NCBI GenBank assembly: GCA_947630735.1
Contig: CANRIR010000005.1
Coordinates: forward strand, 17,933 to 81,932
Direction of reading: 5' to 3'
Source of the DNA: an uncultured Marvinbryantia sp.
GTDB lineage: Bacteria; Bacillota; Clostridia; Lachnospirales; Lachnospiraceae
Length of the DNA: 64,000 nucleotides
Shown here: positions 53,419 through 63,696 of the stretch, one piece after another
How positions within the stretch are numbered: the stretch's first letter is position 1
Layout of the letters: each line of letters opens with the position of its first letter
Translations under genes and position numbers: made by a program
The notes under the pieces: model-generated
Told to the model about the DNA's origin: nothing
Databases searched by the model: none
Seen by the model: only the letters and a program-made list of their open reading frames with translations

Positions 53419-54438
53419 ATGATTGTGTTAAAAAATCAATTACAATATCTAATGTCAAGAAATAATAGATTATCTATAAAGAGTGGAATAGACATGCAAG
53501 AAAAAGTTAAATTGCCGAAAGTGGCGGTGTTAATGAGTACCTATAATGGAGAAAAATATATAAAAGAGCAACTTGACAGTATTTTTTCTCAAGTAGATGT
53601 TTTGCTTGATTTATATATAAGAGATGATGGATCGACTGATACAACAATGGATATAATTCATTCGTATATAGAAAGAGGAAAAACTATCATTAACTTAACA
53701 GATGGGAAAAGACTGGGCTCTGGACAAAGTTTTATGTCTCTTTTGTACTACGTGAGTAAAAGAGAATATCAATATTATGCATTTGCTGATCAAGACGACA
53801 TTTGGTTATCTGAGAAATTAATTAAAGCAATATCATTTATTGAAAATGATGTAAGTCCGGTATTATACTGTTCAAATCAAATAATATATGAAAATGGAGT
53901 TCAAAAAGGATTACGTTTTTCTGATACACCGGATTTATCTTTTGAGGGGCATATTACAATGAATTTACTATCCGGATGCACAATGGTATTTAATGGGGCG
54001 TTAGCAAAATACTTGACTTCGGGTCAATTCCCCCCAAAAGATATAATTGAGCATAGACTTCACGATTCATGGGTGTTTATTATATGCATGTTGCAAGGTC
54101 GTGTGGTCTATGACTCTAATTCATACATACTTTACAGAATACATGAAAAAAATGTAGTAGGATTAAAGAAAATAGGAATTCCGGAGAGAGTGAAAAGGAT
54201 TTTTGCCAGTGTAGATGGAAAATCAAAAATTAAAAATCTTAGAAGCAGAACTTGTAAATATATATTAAATAACTACTCAAATATATGCTTAGATAAGGAA
54301 ATCATACTTCAAAGGATTGCTAACTACAAAGAGAGTTTACAAGGGAAGATTGAGCTTATTAAATTTAAAGATATATGCAGAGCTACTGGAGAAAATAGAT
54401 TGTTGTTTATTCTGAAAGTACTTACAAATTACGTTTAA
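53419..54438 (+). CDS. GT2 glycosyltransferase (rhamnosyltransferase-like)
   Basis: 339 residues. VAVLMSTYNGEKYIKEQLDS, then RDDGSTDTTMDII and the DxD region YAFADQDDIWLSEKLIKA are standard in bacterial rhamnosyl-type GT2 enzymes. Start may be 53419 (GGAAG upstream) or 53494 (GAGTGGA upstream, giving MQEKVKLPKVAVLMS, the more usual length). Strongly AT-rich. Donor and acceptor unknown. Confidence 0.83.
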   Translation: MIVLKNQLQYLMSRNNRLSIKSGIDMQEKVKLPKVAVLMSTYNGEKYIKEQLDSIFSQVDVLLDLYIRDDGSTDTTMDIIHSYIERGKTIINLTDGKRLGSGQSFMSLLYYVSKREYQYYAFADQDDIWLSEKLIKAISFIENDVSPVLYCSNQIIYENGVQKGLRFSDTPDLSFEGHITMNLLSGCTMVFNGALAKYLTSGQFPPKDIIEHRLHDSWVFIICMLQGRVVYDSNSYILYRIHEKNVVGLKKIGIPERVKRIFASVDGKSKIKNLRSRTCKYILNNYSNICLDKEIILQRIANYKESLQGKIELIKFKDICRATGENRLLFILKVLTNYV

Positions 54439-54466
54439 GAAAAAAATTTTTGAGGTGAGATTAATA

Positions 54467-55711
54467 ATGAATTTAACAGGAATCAAATACAGTGTGATAG
54501 ATATGGCAAAAATGAATAAATTTTTGCTTCCAATATATCGAAAAATTAAAACTCTTGAGACCAAGAGGTCGTTTAAAATTGACAAAATTCCTATTCCAGA
54601 CGGATGCGTAGACAAAAACAAGAAAATAAGAATAAATTTAGTACTCCCAACTTTACGGAGAACAAAAGTTTTTGCAGGAATTAATACAGCTATTAGAATA
54701 TTCACTAAATTATATGGTGAAAGATTCGATGCTAGGATTATAATTGTAAGTCAAGAAACAAACGATCCAAGATTTATCTATAAGATTGAAGAAAATGGAG
54801 AAAATGAAATAGAAGAAGTATTTCTTAGTCAATCAATAGTTTTACCAATAAGAATCAATGATTTCTTTGTGATGACTAGTTGGAAAACTGCGTACGCTAT
54901 TCAAGATATATGCAAATGGCAGAAACAGACATTCAAATTAAATGACAGAAGGTTTTTTTATCTAATACAAGACTTTGAACCAGGTTTCTTTCCGTGGACA
55001 ACAGAATATGCACTAGCAGAAATGACATATAAAATATATAGTTCTTCGATTGCAGTTTTCAATTCGCATGAATTACATCAATATTTTGTCAAGCATGGTT
55101 ATCGTTTTGATAAAGAGTATGAATTTACACCAGTTTTGAATCCTGTGTTGAAGGATTGTCTGCTAAAAAATGAGATAAATAAAAATCGCAAAAAGAGGAT
55201 TCTTATATATGGAAGACCAAGTGAACCACGTAATGCATTTGAATTAATTAGATATGCATTGGTAATTTGGTCGAAGGAATATTCAAAAGCAAAGGAGTGG
55301 AGCATAATCTCATTAGGAGAGGAATTTGAGGATATCAAATTACCAAATAATATAATTAAGTCTAAAGGGAAAGTGACATTAGAAGATTACGCTAATTATA
55401 TGAGTACCTCATACGTTGGTATATCATTGATGATTTCTCCACATCCTTCATACCCGCCTTTAGAGATGTCTACTTTTGGAGTAAAAACAATTACCAATAC
55501 ATTTGAAAATAAAGATTTGTCGAATTTTAATGGAAATATAATATCCTTATCAGATTACTCCCCATCTAATATAGCCAAAACATTAGAAAATATATGTGAA
55601 AAGTTCCCAGAAGAATCCGAAATAGAGGTCAATGAAAACTATTTGAAAGAAGATGGCATAGATGTTTTATGCCATAGTTTAATTCAGCTTATTGATGAAA
55701 TATGTAAATAA
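54467..55711 (+). CDS. WsaF-like glycosyltransferase (GT4)
   Basis: 414 residues. Resembles the rhamnosyltransferase WsaF of Geobacillus S-layer glycan synthesis: NLVLPTLRRTKVFAGINTAI at the start of the first Rossmann domain, the typical FYLIQDFEPGFFPWTTEYAL, and a C-terminal donor domain with ILIYGRPSEPRNAFELIRYA and MISPHPSYPPLEMSTFG. The ATG at 54467 follows GAGGTGAG by nine bases; a GTG at 54455 lies in the ribosome-binding site. Sugar unknown. Confidence 0.8.
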   Translation: MNLTGIKYSVIDMAKMNKFLLPIYRKIKTLETKRSFKIDKIPIPDGCVDKNKKIRINLVLPTLRRTKVFAGINTAIRIFTKLYGERFDARIIIVSQETNDPRFIYKIEENGENEIEEVFLSQSIVLPIRINDFFVMTSWKTAYAIQDICKWQKQTFKLNDRRFFYLIQDFEPGFFPWTTEYALAEMTYKIYSSSIAVFNSHELHQYFVKHGYRFDKEYEFTPVLNPVLKDCLLKNEINKNRKKRILIYGRPSEPRNAFELIRYALVIWSKEYSKAKEWSIISLGEEFEDIKLPNNIIKSKGKVTLEDYANYMSTSYVGISLMISPHPSYPPLEMSTFGVKTITNTFENKDLSNFNGNIISLSDYSPSNIAKTLENICEKFPEESEIEVNENYLKEDGIDVLCHSLIQLIDEICK

Positions 55712-55837
55712 TGAATAATGGAAACTTTTATAGAAAGTATATTATTTTGAGCTTATAGGTATTTGGCAAAAAAATAAGATAATATACTTAATAATTTAAG
55801 AAATACGTACTACTAATAATGAAATGGGAGAGTGTTT

Positions 55838-57112
55838 GTGAAACTAAAAAAGTTAGATGTCAGAATGATTATCAATATATTGATAGTGTTTTTCTACTTA
55901 TTTCAACCAGCAATTTTTAAAATATCTACGGTTTTGATACTTGATTGCGTGATATTAGTTTTTATACTGGCAAAAGTGATTTCTAGAGGGAAATTAATAA
56001 TCCACAGGAATAGAAAAATCAAAAATATATTATTATCATTTGTCCCATTTATTATATATTATATATTATCACAGTTGTGCAGAACGATATATATACAGAC
56101 GATGTCCGAAATATTTGTTTCTAACATAGTGCGCCTATTATTTATAATGTTACGAGTGATTATAGCTGTGGCATATTTTTATTATCTACGGGTAGATTTG
56201 AACTATAGTTCATATAGTATTAATAAGTTGTTTTTTGGGGCTGGCTATTTGCAGCTACTTTGTGTGATTTTGGCTATTACATTCCCACAAATTCGACTAT
56301 ACTTTAATAATATGACTTTAAAGAACACTGATAGTAAATACATATATATTGCACTTACACAATATTCATATCGTAGCTATGGGTTCGCTGGAAATCTTTT
56401 CGATGGTCTTGGGTATATTATGGCGCTTATAATATGTATAGTATTTTCATATGGTATGTTCAAAAATAGGATAACCTACATAATATCGTCATTCGCTTTA
56501 CTGTTTATAGTATTGTATAATACAAGGTCAGGATTGCTATTGGGAATCACAGCAATTATTATGAGCATTCTACCTTATATAAAGATAGATTATTTTAAGA
56601 GAATATTGAAGATTATTGTAATCATAACAGTTGTAGTGTTGATTGCTTCTATAGTTATGAATTCATTGCCTAAGGAGACTAGACAGTGGGTTATAAATGG
56701 ATATAATTCAATCACTCTTTTGTTCAAGGGTGAAAAGGCGGGTACTTTCGCTAAAATTTTGGATCAAAACTTTATTTGGCCCGAAGATGTTCTATTCGGG
56801 GCGGGAGGAAGTGCAGAACAAATTATCGATTTTGGGATTGAATCAGGTTATGTAGGATGCATATGGGAGTATGGCATTATTGGTACAATCTTATTGTTTT
56901 GGGGTTATTTGAATTTATTCATCACATGTTACAGAAGTTCAAATGAAAAATTAAACAAGAGCATTGCAATAGGTTTTATAACTGTATTCTTTCTTTACAT
57001 GTTTAAGCTTCTTCCAGTTACAAATACAGGGGCTAATTTTATCATATTTGGATATGTTGCAACCATGCTATTTGATGATAGTGTTCACAATAAAAAAAGA
57101 TTGGAGTCGTAA
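55838..57112 (+). CDS. Wzy-type polysaccharide polymerase / O-antigen ligase-like membrane protein
   Basis: 424 residues with about 10-11 hydrophobic segments and a large extracytoplasmic loop (about 285-335) holding the WPEDVLFGAGGS region. Wzy-family sequences are hardly conserved, so the call rests on topology and on being the only such protein beside Wzx. It would link repeat units outside the membrane. GTG at 55838 is used (GGGAGAG upstream). Confidence 0.82.
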   Translation: MKLKKLDVRMIINILIVFFYLFQPAIFKISTVLILDCVILVFILAKVISRGKLIIHRNRKIKNILLSFVPFIIYYILSQLCRTIYIQTMSEIFVSNIVRLLFIMLRVIIAVAYFYYLRVDLNYSSYSINKLFFGAGYLQLLCVILAITFPQIRLYFNNMTLKNTDSKYIYIALTQYSYRSYGFAGNLFDGLGYIMALIICIVFSYGMFKNRITYIISSFALLFIVLYNTRSGLLLGITAIIMSILPYIKIDYFKRILKIIVIITVVVLIASIVMNSLPKETRQWVINGYNSITLLFKGEKAGTFAKILDQNFIWPEDVLFGAGGSAEQIIDFGIESGYVGCIWEYGIIGTILLFWGYLNLFITCYRSSNEKLNKSIAIGFITVFFLYMFKLLPVTNTGANFIIFGYVATMLFDDSVHNKKRLES

Positions 57113-57191
57113 GTTGATACACCATTCATTGTATGTTTGTTTCTACATAAATTACTATGATTTTCGGAAATAAAGATGGAGATACATATAA

Positions 57192-57455
57192 TTGCAACCA
57201 TTAACTTTAATTTGTATTACAACATATAATAGATGTGAGTATTTACAAAAATCAATTGAGACTATAGTTATTCAAAATGAGTTTAAAGCTGGAAAAATTG
57301 AGATAATTATATCAGATCATGCATCAACAGATATAACCAAAGAGAAATGTGAAAAATATGCTCGTAGATATGAAAATATACATTATTTTAGAAATATAGA
57401 GAATATTTTAACAAGAATTTTCCGGTTTACATATCACGTGCTAGTGGAATTTTAA
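57192..57455 (+). pseudogene. Truncated GT2 glycosyltransferase (N-terminal fragment)
   Basis: 87 codons from a TTG: LTLICITTYNRCEYLQKSIE, then KIEIIISDHASTDITKEKCE, the N-terminal nucleotide-binding part of a GT2. It ends after RNIENIL in an unrelated tail. The DxD half is missing, so it cannot be active. Confidence 0.75.
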
Positions 57456-57467
57456 GAATATTGAGTA

Positions 57468-57821
57468 ATGATACATATCGAAGTTGTAAAGACGACAGCA
57501 GGTAAACAGATACAGGATTTTGTAAATGTAAAAAACGTGGCTAAAGCAGTTATTACTCTGACAGAGGCGAACTATACGCTATATGAGATTTATAATATTT
57601 GTTCGTACAATCCTGTAAGTGTCAGAGATTTTATACTTGAGAATATTAATATTTACAATTTCAATCACTCTTTCATTGATTTGGGCGGAATTTTGTACAG
57701 AGATAACGAAGCAATGGTATTTGTGTGTAACAATGAAAAGTTGCAAAATGCTATAAATTACCCTTTTTCTAAAAATCATAAGAGCGACGCATTAGACATT
57801 TATACGCTTTTGTACTCTTAA
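57468..57821 (+). pseudogene. C-terminal remnant of an NAD-dependent epimerase
   Basis: 117 codons: DFVNVKNVAKAVITLTEANY and YEIYNICSYNPVSVRDFILE match the last third of an extended SDR (the D-[FVL]-V segment before the substrate-binding end). The NAD-binding and catalytic parts are absent. Together with the GT2 fragment just upstream, it marks a junction where older locus genes were cut. Confidence 0.7.
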
Positions 57822-58021
57822 AAAAGAACACTAATAAGTAAATCTATAAAACACTATTTTTTGTTTGAAAATATAAATTATTTGAAAATTAATATAAATA
57901 ATAATACTGTAAAACTGGCCAGGTTGAAATAAAAAATACGATTTTTAATATTATAAGGACAAAGCCATTGATTTTATTAATTATTTTCCCCTATGTTTCA
58001 GAATAAGTGAGGTCATAAGTG
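57822..58021. other. AT-rich gap without a recognisable gene
   Basis: About 200 bases, strongly A/T, between the epimerase remnant and the GT11 gene. No family resemblance, terminator or clear promoter was seen; a GAGGT site precedes the next start. Confidence 0.6.
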
Positions 58022-58915
58022 ATGTTTGTAGTTAAATTTTGGCAAGGATTAGGAAATCAAATGTTTGAATATGCTTTATTAAAACAGCTTGAAAAACATT
58101 ATCCAGCGAACATTATAAGAGGGTATATTGCAAATGCGCCATCAAAAAAATATGACTTTGTAGATTATTGTCTGGAAAATGCATTCAACATCCATGTTAA
58201 AGAATGCACCTGGAAAACAGTGATGGGGTTATCTGATTTATATCCTGAGAATGGTCCATTATATTCTTTTTTTTCCCCTTTATCTAAAATTGTTAACTAT
58301 GTTCGTGGTCATAAAAGCACATATATTTTACAGGACGATTTTACACACTTTTATCCTGAAATATATAATTTGAGTACTCTGAGTAATTATTATTTTGAAG
58401 GTGTATGGGCAAATTACGAGTATCTTGTCGGTATTGAAGATATATTGATTCGGGACTTTGAATTTAGAGATGGTATGAGTGAAAAAAACTTAGAATATCT
58501 TAAAAGAATATTAGATAGTAATTCGGTAAGCATTCATGTGCGACGAGGGGACTATGTAAAACTAGGGTATTTACTGACAACTGATAATTACTACATAAAA
58601 GCAATAGACATAATTAACAAAAAAGTAAACTATCCAAAATTTTTTGTTTTTTCTAATGATTATGATTATTGCCGAAAGTTATTTGATGGCAAGATAAATT
58701 ATGAAATAGTAGAGGGCAATGAAGGACAGGACAGCTTTAGGGATATGCAACTTATGAGTAATTGCAAGAACAATATTATATCAAACAGCACGTTTTCTTT
58801 CTGGGGTGCATTCTTAAACAGAACGCCTGAAAAGATAGTAATAGCGCCTAACATTGGGGTGTTAGAGGGCAGCATTCCATTCGCTTGTCCTGAATGGATC
58901 AAAATAGATGTATAA
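58022..58915 (+). CDS. GT11 alpha-1,2-fucosyltransferase-like enzyme
   Basis: 297 residues. GT11 motifs: WQGLGNQMFEYALLKQLE at the start, SIHVRRGDYV (donor phosphate binding) and DMQLMSNCKNNIISNSTFSF with FWGAFLN near the end. These enzymes use GDP-L-fucose, or GDP-colitose in some O-antigen loci. Gmd and the Fcl-like enzyme downstream would make the donor. ATG at 58022 rather than the GTG at 58019. Confidence 0.92.
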   Translation: MFVVKFWQGLGNQMFEYALLKQLEKHYPANIIRGYIANAPSKKYDFVDYCLENAFNIHVKECTWKTVMGLSDLYPENGPLYSFFSPLSKIVNYVRGHKSTYILQDDFTHFYPEIYNLSTLSNYYFEGVWANYEYLVGIEDILIRDFEFRDGMSEKNLEYLKRILDSNSVSIHVRRGDYVKLGYLLTTDNYYIKAIDIINKKVNYPKFFVFSNDYDYCRKLFDGKINYEIVEGNEGQDSFRDMQLMSNCKNNIISNSTFSFWGAFLNRTPEKIVIAPNIGVLEGSIPFACPEWIKIDV

Positions 58916-58927
58916 GGTTGAAGTCAT

Positions 58928-60472
58928 ATGAGTTCATTCAAAACCCTTAAAAATGGTGTAATTTCGGTCATCGGTCAGATTCTGACGCTTCTGTTTCAGT
59001 TTATTAACCGACGTGTATTTGTGATGTTTTTAGATATCGAATACCTCGGTTATCAGAGCGTCTTCGGGAACATATTTTCGATTCTTTCGGTTGCGGAATT
59101 AGGCATTAGTGGAATTATTTCGTTCCATCTTTACCGTGAAATCGTAACAGACAATAAACAGGAAATCGGTAAACTAATGTACTTATACAAATGGGTATAT
59201 CGTATCATTGCGGTAGTTGTGACCGTTATGGGGTTTGTTGCTTGCATTTTTGTTCCGTATATTGTCAAGGATTCGAATCGCAGCATAGGTTATCTCTACA
59301 TCGTATATTTTTTGCAACTAGCAAGCATTATAGCGGGATATTTTTTATCATACAGGCGCACAATTTATGCTGCTGATCAAAAGGAATATGTGACAGTTGA
59401 GATAGATCTGTTTGCGAATATAATCGTACAAATAATCCAACTTGGACTGCTTGTAATCTTCAAAAATTATCTGTTATACCTCGTGATTCAGCTTTCCATT
59501 ACGTTTTTCGCGAACGTCCTTATAATGCTGAAATCAAATAAAGATTACCCATATCTGAAGAAAAAGTACAAGATAACTCGAGAGGATATTCAAAAGCGCA
59601 ACATGATTCCCGATATCAGGAACTTCTTGGTGCACAAGATTTCTTACGCAGTCTATGGCGGCACGGATAATATCGTAATTTCTGCAATCTGTGGGATAAA
59701 ATATGTTGCATTATATGGAAACTATTTTATTTTACAAAGGGGTGTCTTAAATATTTTGTTTTATCGATTGCTGAATCCAGTTCAGGCAGCAATCGGTAAT
59801 ATCGTCTATAGTGATCGTAACAAGGAAGATCTGTGGAAACAGTTCGAGATGTTCGATGTTTTTAGTTTCTTTTTTGCAAGTTATATTAGTGTTGGTTTCC
59901 TCGTATTCTTCCAACCTGCTATTCAGGTCTGGCTCGGCAATACGAAGTATCTCCTGCCGTATTCCTTTGTTATGGCGTATTCTCTGACGATCTATTTATT
60001 ATCCGTCTGGGAAATTGTATACAAATATCGAAGTGTTTTCGGTAATTATAGGCAAGATAGAAACTGTATGCTTTTGTCGGCGATTTTAAATATTATTGTT
60101 TCCATAGCACTTGCAAAGCCCCTTGGTGTGACTGGCGTTCAGATTGGTACATTGGTAGCTTTCCTCCCTATCGCCTATGGTAGAATCAGGTTTGTAGTAG
60201 GTGGTTTTTTCGGACAATCAGTTAAAAAGTACTTTCTGAAACATGCAGGACTTTTTGGGGTTGTACTTTTTGAGGGAGTAACGGTGTACATGTTAACAAG
60301 AAGTATGCCGGTAACATTTATCGGTATTCTACTCAGATTTTCGATATGGGGAATAATTCCGCTTGCAATTAACCTGCTTATATATTTCCGCAATCCGCAT
60401 TTTAAGGATATGTGTGAGTATTTCAAAAATCTGTTTAGGATTGTTGAGGATAAAATAAAACGAGGGAAGTGA
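58928..60472 (+). CDS. wzx: Wzx-type lipid-linked oligosaccharide flippase
   Basis: 514 residues with about 12-14 hydrophobic segments, MATE/MOP superfamily. N-terminus [20 protein letters not shown] and the cytoplasmic [20 protein letters not shown] segment are typical of Gram-positive polysaccharide flippases. It would move the finished repeat unit across the membrane for Wzy. Less AT-rich than the genes before 58.9 kb. Confidence 0.92.
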   Translation: MSSFKTLKNGVISVIGQILTLLFQFINRRVFVMFLDIEYLGYQSVFGNIFSILSVAELGISGIISFHLYREIVTDNKQEIGKLMYLYKWVYRIIAVVVTVMGFVACIFVPYIVKDSNRSIGYLYIVYFLQLASIIAGYFLSYRRTIYAADQKEYVTVEIDLFANIIVQIIQLGLLVIFKNYLLYLVIQLSITFFANVLIMLKSNKDYPYLKKKYKITREDIQKRNMIPDIRNFLVHKISYAVYGGTDNIVISAICGIKYVALYGNYFILQRGVLNILFYRLLNPVQAAIGNIVYSDRNKEDLWKQFEMFDVFSFFFASYISVGFLVFFQPAIQVWLGNTKYLLPYSFVMAYSLTIYLLSVWEIVYKYRSVFGNYRQDRNCMLLSAILNIIVSIALAKPLGVTGVQIGTLVAFLPIAYGRIRFVVGGFFGQSVKKYFLKHAGLFGVVLFEGVTVYMLTRSMPVTFIGILLRFSIWGIIPLAINLLIYFRNPHFKDMCEYFKNLFRIVEDKIKRGK

Positions 60473-60483
60473 GGTCTCAACCT

Positions 60484-61536
60484 ATGAAAAAGGCATTAAT
60501 TACCGGCATTACCGGCCAGGACGGCAGCTACCTTGCCGAATTTTTACTTGAAAAAGATTATGAGGTACATGGCATCACACGCCGCGTATCTATCTCGAAC
60601 ACCAGCCGAATCGATCACATCAAGGGCAGGCTCAAACTCCATGACGGCGACCTGGCGGACAGTTCATCGCTAATCCGCATAATCGGCGAGGTACGACCGG
60701 ACGAAATCTACAACCTAGCTGCGCAGTCTCATGTTCAGGTGTCCTTTGATGTCCCAGAATATTCCGGAGACGTTGATGCACTCGGCACACTGCGTATTCT
60801 TGAGTCCGTTCGGATACTTGGCCTCACAAAGAAAACGAAAGTCTATCAGGCTTCGACTTCCGAACTCTATGGCAGAGTGGAGGAGGTTCCACAGTCAGAA
60901 ACAACACCGTTTCACCCATATAGTCCTTATGCCGTCGCAAAGCAATATGGCTTCTGGATCACGAAGGAGTACCGCGAGGCTTATGGAATGTTCGCCTGTA
61001 ACGGGATCCTTTTCAACCATGAATCTGAACGCCGCGGGGAGAATTTTGTAACCCGGAAGATTACGATTGCGGCAGGGCGGATCGCAGAGGGCCTGCAGGA
61101 TCATCTGGAACTCGGGAACCTCGACAGCCTTAGGGATTGGGGTTATGCGAAAGACTATGTCGAATGCATGTGGCTGATCCTGCAGCAGGACAAGCCGGAT
61201 GATTTTGTCATCGCGACCGGCATTCAGCATACAGTTCGTGATTTTACTGAGAAAGCGTTTGACGCAAATGGCATACATATCCGTTGGGAGGGGAGCGGTC
61301 TTGACGAAAAAGGTTATGATGACAAGACCGGCAAAATGCTTGTCTGCGTGAACCCTGCATGGTTCAGGCCGACTGATGTGGACAACCTTTTGGGCAACCC
61401 GGCTAAGGCGAAGACGATACTGGGATGGAATCCGCAGAAGACAAGCTATGAGGAGCTTATCAGGATTATGTCTGAACATGACAGGGAGCTCGCAAAGTGT
61501 GAGAAAGCCATTTTAGATTCGAAAAAGCAGAATTGA
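60484..61536 (+). CDS. gmd: GDP-mannose 4,6-dehydratase
   Basis: 350 residues. NAD(P)-binding [20 protein letters not shown], catalytic Thr/Ser-Glu in [16 protein letters not shown], and Tyr-Lys in [12 protein letters not shown]. Also the diagnostic [17 protein letters not shown]. Makes GDP-4-keto-6-deoxymannose, the branch point to GDP-fucose, GDP-perosamine or GDP-colitose. ATG at 60484, twelve bases after wzx. Base composition returns to GC-richer values here, so gmd probably came with a different cassette. Confidence 0.96.
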   Translation: MKKALITGITGQDGSYLAEFLLEKDYEVHGITRRVSISNTSRIDHIKGRLKLHDGDLADSSSLIRIIGEVRPDEIYNLAAQSHVQVSFDVPEYSGDVDALGTLRILESVRILGLTKKTKVYQASTSELYGRVEEVPQSETTPFHPYSPYAVAKQYGFWITKEYREAYGMFACNGILFNHESERRGENFVTRKITIAAGRIAEGLQDHLELGNLDSLRDWGYAKDYVECMWLILQQDKPDDFVIATGIQHTVRDFTEKAFDANGIHIRWEGSGLDEKGYDDKTGKMLVCVNPAWFRPTDVDNLLGNPAKAKTILGWNPQKTSYEELIRIMSEHDRELAKCEKAILDSKKQN

Positions 61537-61551
61537 AGGGGGAAGAACAAA

Positions 61552-62739
61552 ATGGATAAAATCGGGGTGGGCTATGCTTCCGTTACAGAAATTGAAAAGA
61601 AATATGTGATGGATGCTCTTGACAGCCAGAGACTTTCACAAGGGAAATATGTAGCAAAGTTTGAAAAAATGTTTGCAAATATGCATGGGCACAAGTATGG
61701 GGTAATGTGCAACAGCGGCACAAGCGCCCTGCATCTTGCCATACTTGCCCTCAAAGAGAAGTATGAGTGGGAGGAGGATGCCGAGATACTTGTTCCCGCA
61801 ATTACTTTCATTGCGACATCAAACTCGGTTCTCCATGCTGGATTGAAACCTGTGTTCGTGGATGTGGACATCAAATCCTACAACATGGATCCGGATGAGA
61901 TTGAAAAGCATATCACGGACAAGACAAGGTGCATTATTCCCGTTCACTGTTTCGGTATGCCATGCGAGATGGATAGAATCAGCGAGATTGCAAAGAGGCA
62001 TGGCCTTAGGATCATTGAGGACTGTGCAGAGGCTCATTTTGCGAGAATCAACGGCAAAACTGTTGGCAGCTTCAGCGACATCATGGCCTGCAGCACCTAC
62101 GTTGCGCACACCTTAACGACCGGCGTCGGCGGGGTTATGTGTACAAACGACCCGGAACTGTCCGAGATACTGCGCTCACTTGTCGCCCATGGGAGGGCAT
62201 GCACCTGTGAGAGGTGCATAGCCTCCGATGCAAACCAGGTTTGCCCGAAGCGCCTTAAAACGGATATGGACAGAAGATTTACTTTTGTGCGCCTTGGATA
62301 CAGTTACCGTGTCGGCGAACTTGAGGGCGCGCTTGGGCTTGGCCAGCTTGAAAGGGTTGACGAGATTATGGGGGCAAGACATAAAAACGCGGATTATCTC
62401 ATCAAGGGCCTTGAACCGGTTGAGAAATACATACAGCTTCCAAGACACCCGGAAAACATTGAGCACACATACATGATGTTCCCGATTCTTGTGAAGCCTG
62501 AAAGTCCGAAGCACAAGGATGAGATCATAAAATACCTTGAGTCAAAGAACATTGAGACAAGGCCGATGCTGCCGCTTCTGAACCAGCCTATTTATAAGGA
62601 AATTTTTGGCGACATTGAAAAAGATTATCCAAACGCCGAGTATATAGACAACAACGGTTTTTACATCGGCTGCCACCATGGGCTCAAAAAAGAGGAGCTT
62701 GATTACGAGATTAACACTTTATTGGAACTTTTTAAATAA
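61552..62739 (+). CDS. DegT-family protein with His in place of the PLP lysine and an E1-like cysteine set; probable PMP-dependent 3-dehydratase
   Basis: 395 residues. DegT fold I aminotransferase family, but at the position of the Schiff-base lysine stands His186 (CSTYVAHTLTTGVGG; compare K218 in FNGNKIVTGSAGG of the gene at 39762). A histidine there is the mark of PMP-dependent 3-dehydratases: ColD (His188) and the [2Fe-2S] enzyme E1. In addition, cysteines lie at 158, 217, 219 and 231 (with C222), giving C-X58-C-X1-C-X11-C, close to the E1 cluster pattern C-X57-C-X1-C-X7-C. It lies between gmd and the fcl-like gene. Most likely it removes the 3-OH of GDP-4-keto-6-deoxymannose; an ordinary transaminase is ruled out if the lysine is truly absent. 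Confidence 0.85.
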   Translation: MDKIGVGYASVTEIEKKYVMDALDSQRLSQGKYVAKFEKMFANMHGHKYGVMCNSGTSALHLAILALKEKYEWEEDAEILVPAITFIATSNSVLHAGLKPVFVDVDIKSYNMDPDEIEKHITDKTRCIIPVHCFGMPCEMDRISEIAKRHGLRIIEDCAEAHFARINGKTVGSFSDIMACSTYVAHTLTTGVGGVMCTNDPELSEILRSLVAHGRACTCERCIASDANQVCPKRLKTDMDRRFTFVRLGYSYRVGELEGALGLGQLERVDEIMGARHKNADYLIKGLEPVEKYIQLPRHPENIEHTYMMFPILVKPESPKHKDEIIKYLESKNIETRPMLPLLNQPIYKEIFGDIEKDYPNAEYIDNNGFYIGCHHGLKKEELDYEINTLLELFK

Positions 62740-62757
62740 TTGTGTGGGGAAAAGAAT

Positions 62758-63693
62758 ATGCAGAAAAATTCAAAAATCTATGTCGCAGGACACCGTGGAA
62801 TGGTCGGCTCTGCAATAGTCAGGGAGCTTGAAAAACAGGGTTATACAAACATTATCACAAGAACCCATGCGGAGCTTGACCTTTGCAGGCAAGCAGACGT
62901 TGAAAGGTTCTTTGAGGATGAAAAGCCGGAGTATGTATTTTTAGCAGCAGCAAAAGTCGGTGGAATAGGCACAAATTCAATTCACCCAGCTGATTTTATG
63001 TATGACAATATACTTCTTGAATTTAATGTAATTAATGCTGCGTGGAAAAATGGAGTAAAAAAGATTGAGTTCATAGGGTCATCCTGCATTTACCCGAGAC
63101 TTTCCAGTCAGCCAATGAAAGAAGAATATCTTTTAACTGGTTCGCTTGAACCTACGAATGAAGCATACGCTTTAGCAAAGATTGCGGGATTAAGATACTG
63201 TGAATACCTTAACCGTCAGTATGGTACGGGATATATTTCAATTATGCCATGCAATATCTATGGAATAAACGATAACTATAGCAAAGAAACATCCCATGTC
63301 ATGCCGGCAATGATACGGCGGTTTCATGAGGCAAAAAAGAATAATTACGGTGAAGTAACGTGTTGGGGAGACGGTTCTGCATATAGAGAGTTTTTATATG
63401 CTGATGATTTGGCAGATGCCAGCGTATATTTCATGAATCATTATGATGGAAGCGAGACAGTTAATATAGGATCAGGCAGGGATGTCACAATAAAAGAACT
63501 TACTGAATTGGTTGCTGGAATTGTTGGATATAACGGAAAAATTAGTTGGGATACATCTAAACCAAATGGAATGCCTAAGAAACTTTTAGATGTTAGCAAA
63601 GCAGCTAATCTTGGCTGGACATACAAAACCGAGCTTGAGGATGGGATCCAGCTTGCGTATGAAGATTTTTTGCATAATTCTATGGGGAATTGA
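62758..63693 (+). CDS. GDP-L-fucose synthase-like epimerase/reductase (Fcl or ColC type)
   Basis: 311 residues. NADP-binding VAGHRGMVGSAIVRELEKQG, catalytic Ser and Cys in GSSCIYPRLSSQPM, Tyr-Lys in NEAYALAKIAG, and the epimerase His in ETSHVMPAMIRRF. Fcl converts GDP-4-keto-6-deoxymannose to GDP-fucose, and ColC does the same 5-epimerisation/4-reduction on the 3-deoxy form to give GDP-colitose; the sequences are alike. With the His-type dehydratase directly upstream, the ColC role is as likely as Fcl. ATG at 62758 with GTGGGGA upstream. Confidence 0.9.
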   Translation: MQKNSKIYVAGHRGMVGSAIVRELEKQGYTNIITRTHAELDLCRQADVERFFEDEKPEYVFLAAAKVGGIGTNSIHPADFMYDNILLEFNVINAAWKNGVKKIEFIGSSCIYPRLSSQPMKEEYLLTGSLEPTNEAYALAKIAGLRYCEYLNRQYGTGYISIMPCNIYGINDNYSKETSHVMPAMIRRFHEAKKNNYGEVTCWGDGSAYREFLYADDLADASVYFMNHYDGSETVNIGSGRDVTIKELTELVAGIVGYNGKISWDTSKPNGMPKKLLDVSKAANLGWTYKTELEDGIQLAYEDFLHNSMGN

Positions 63694-63696
63694 AAT

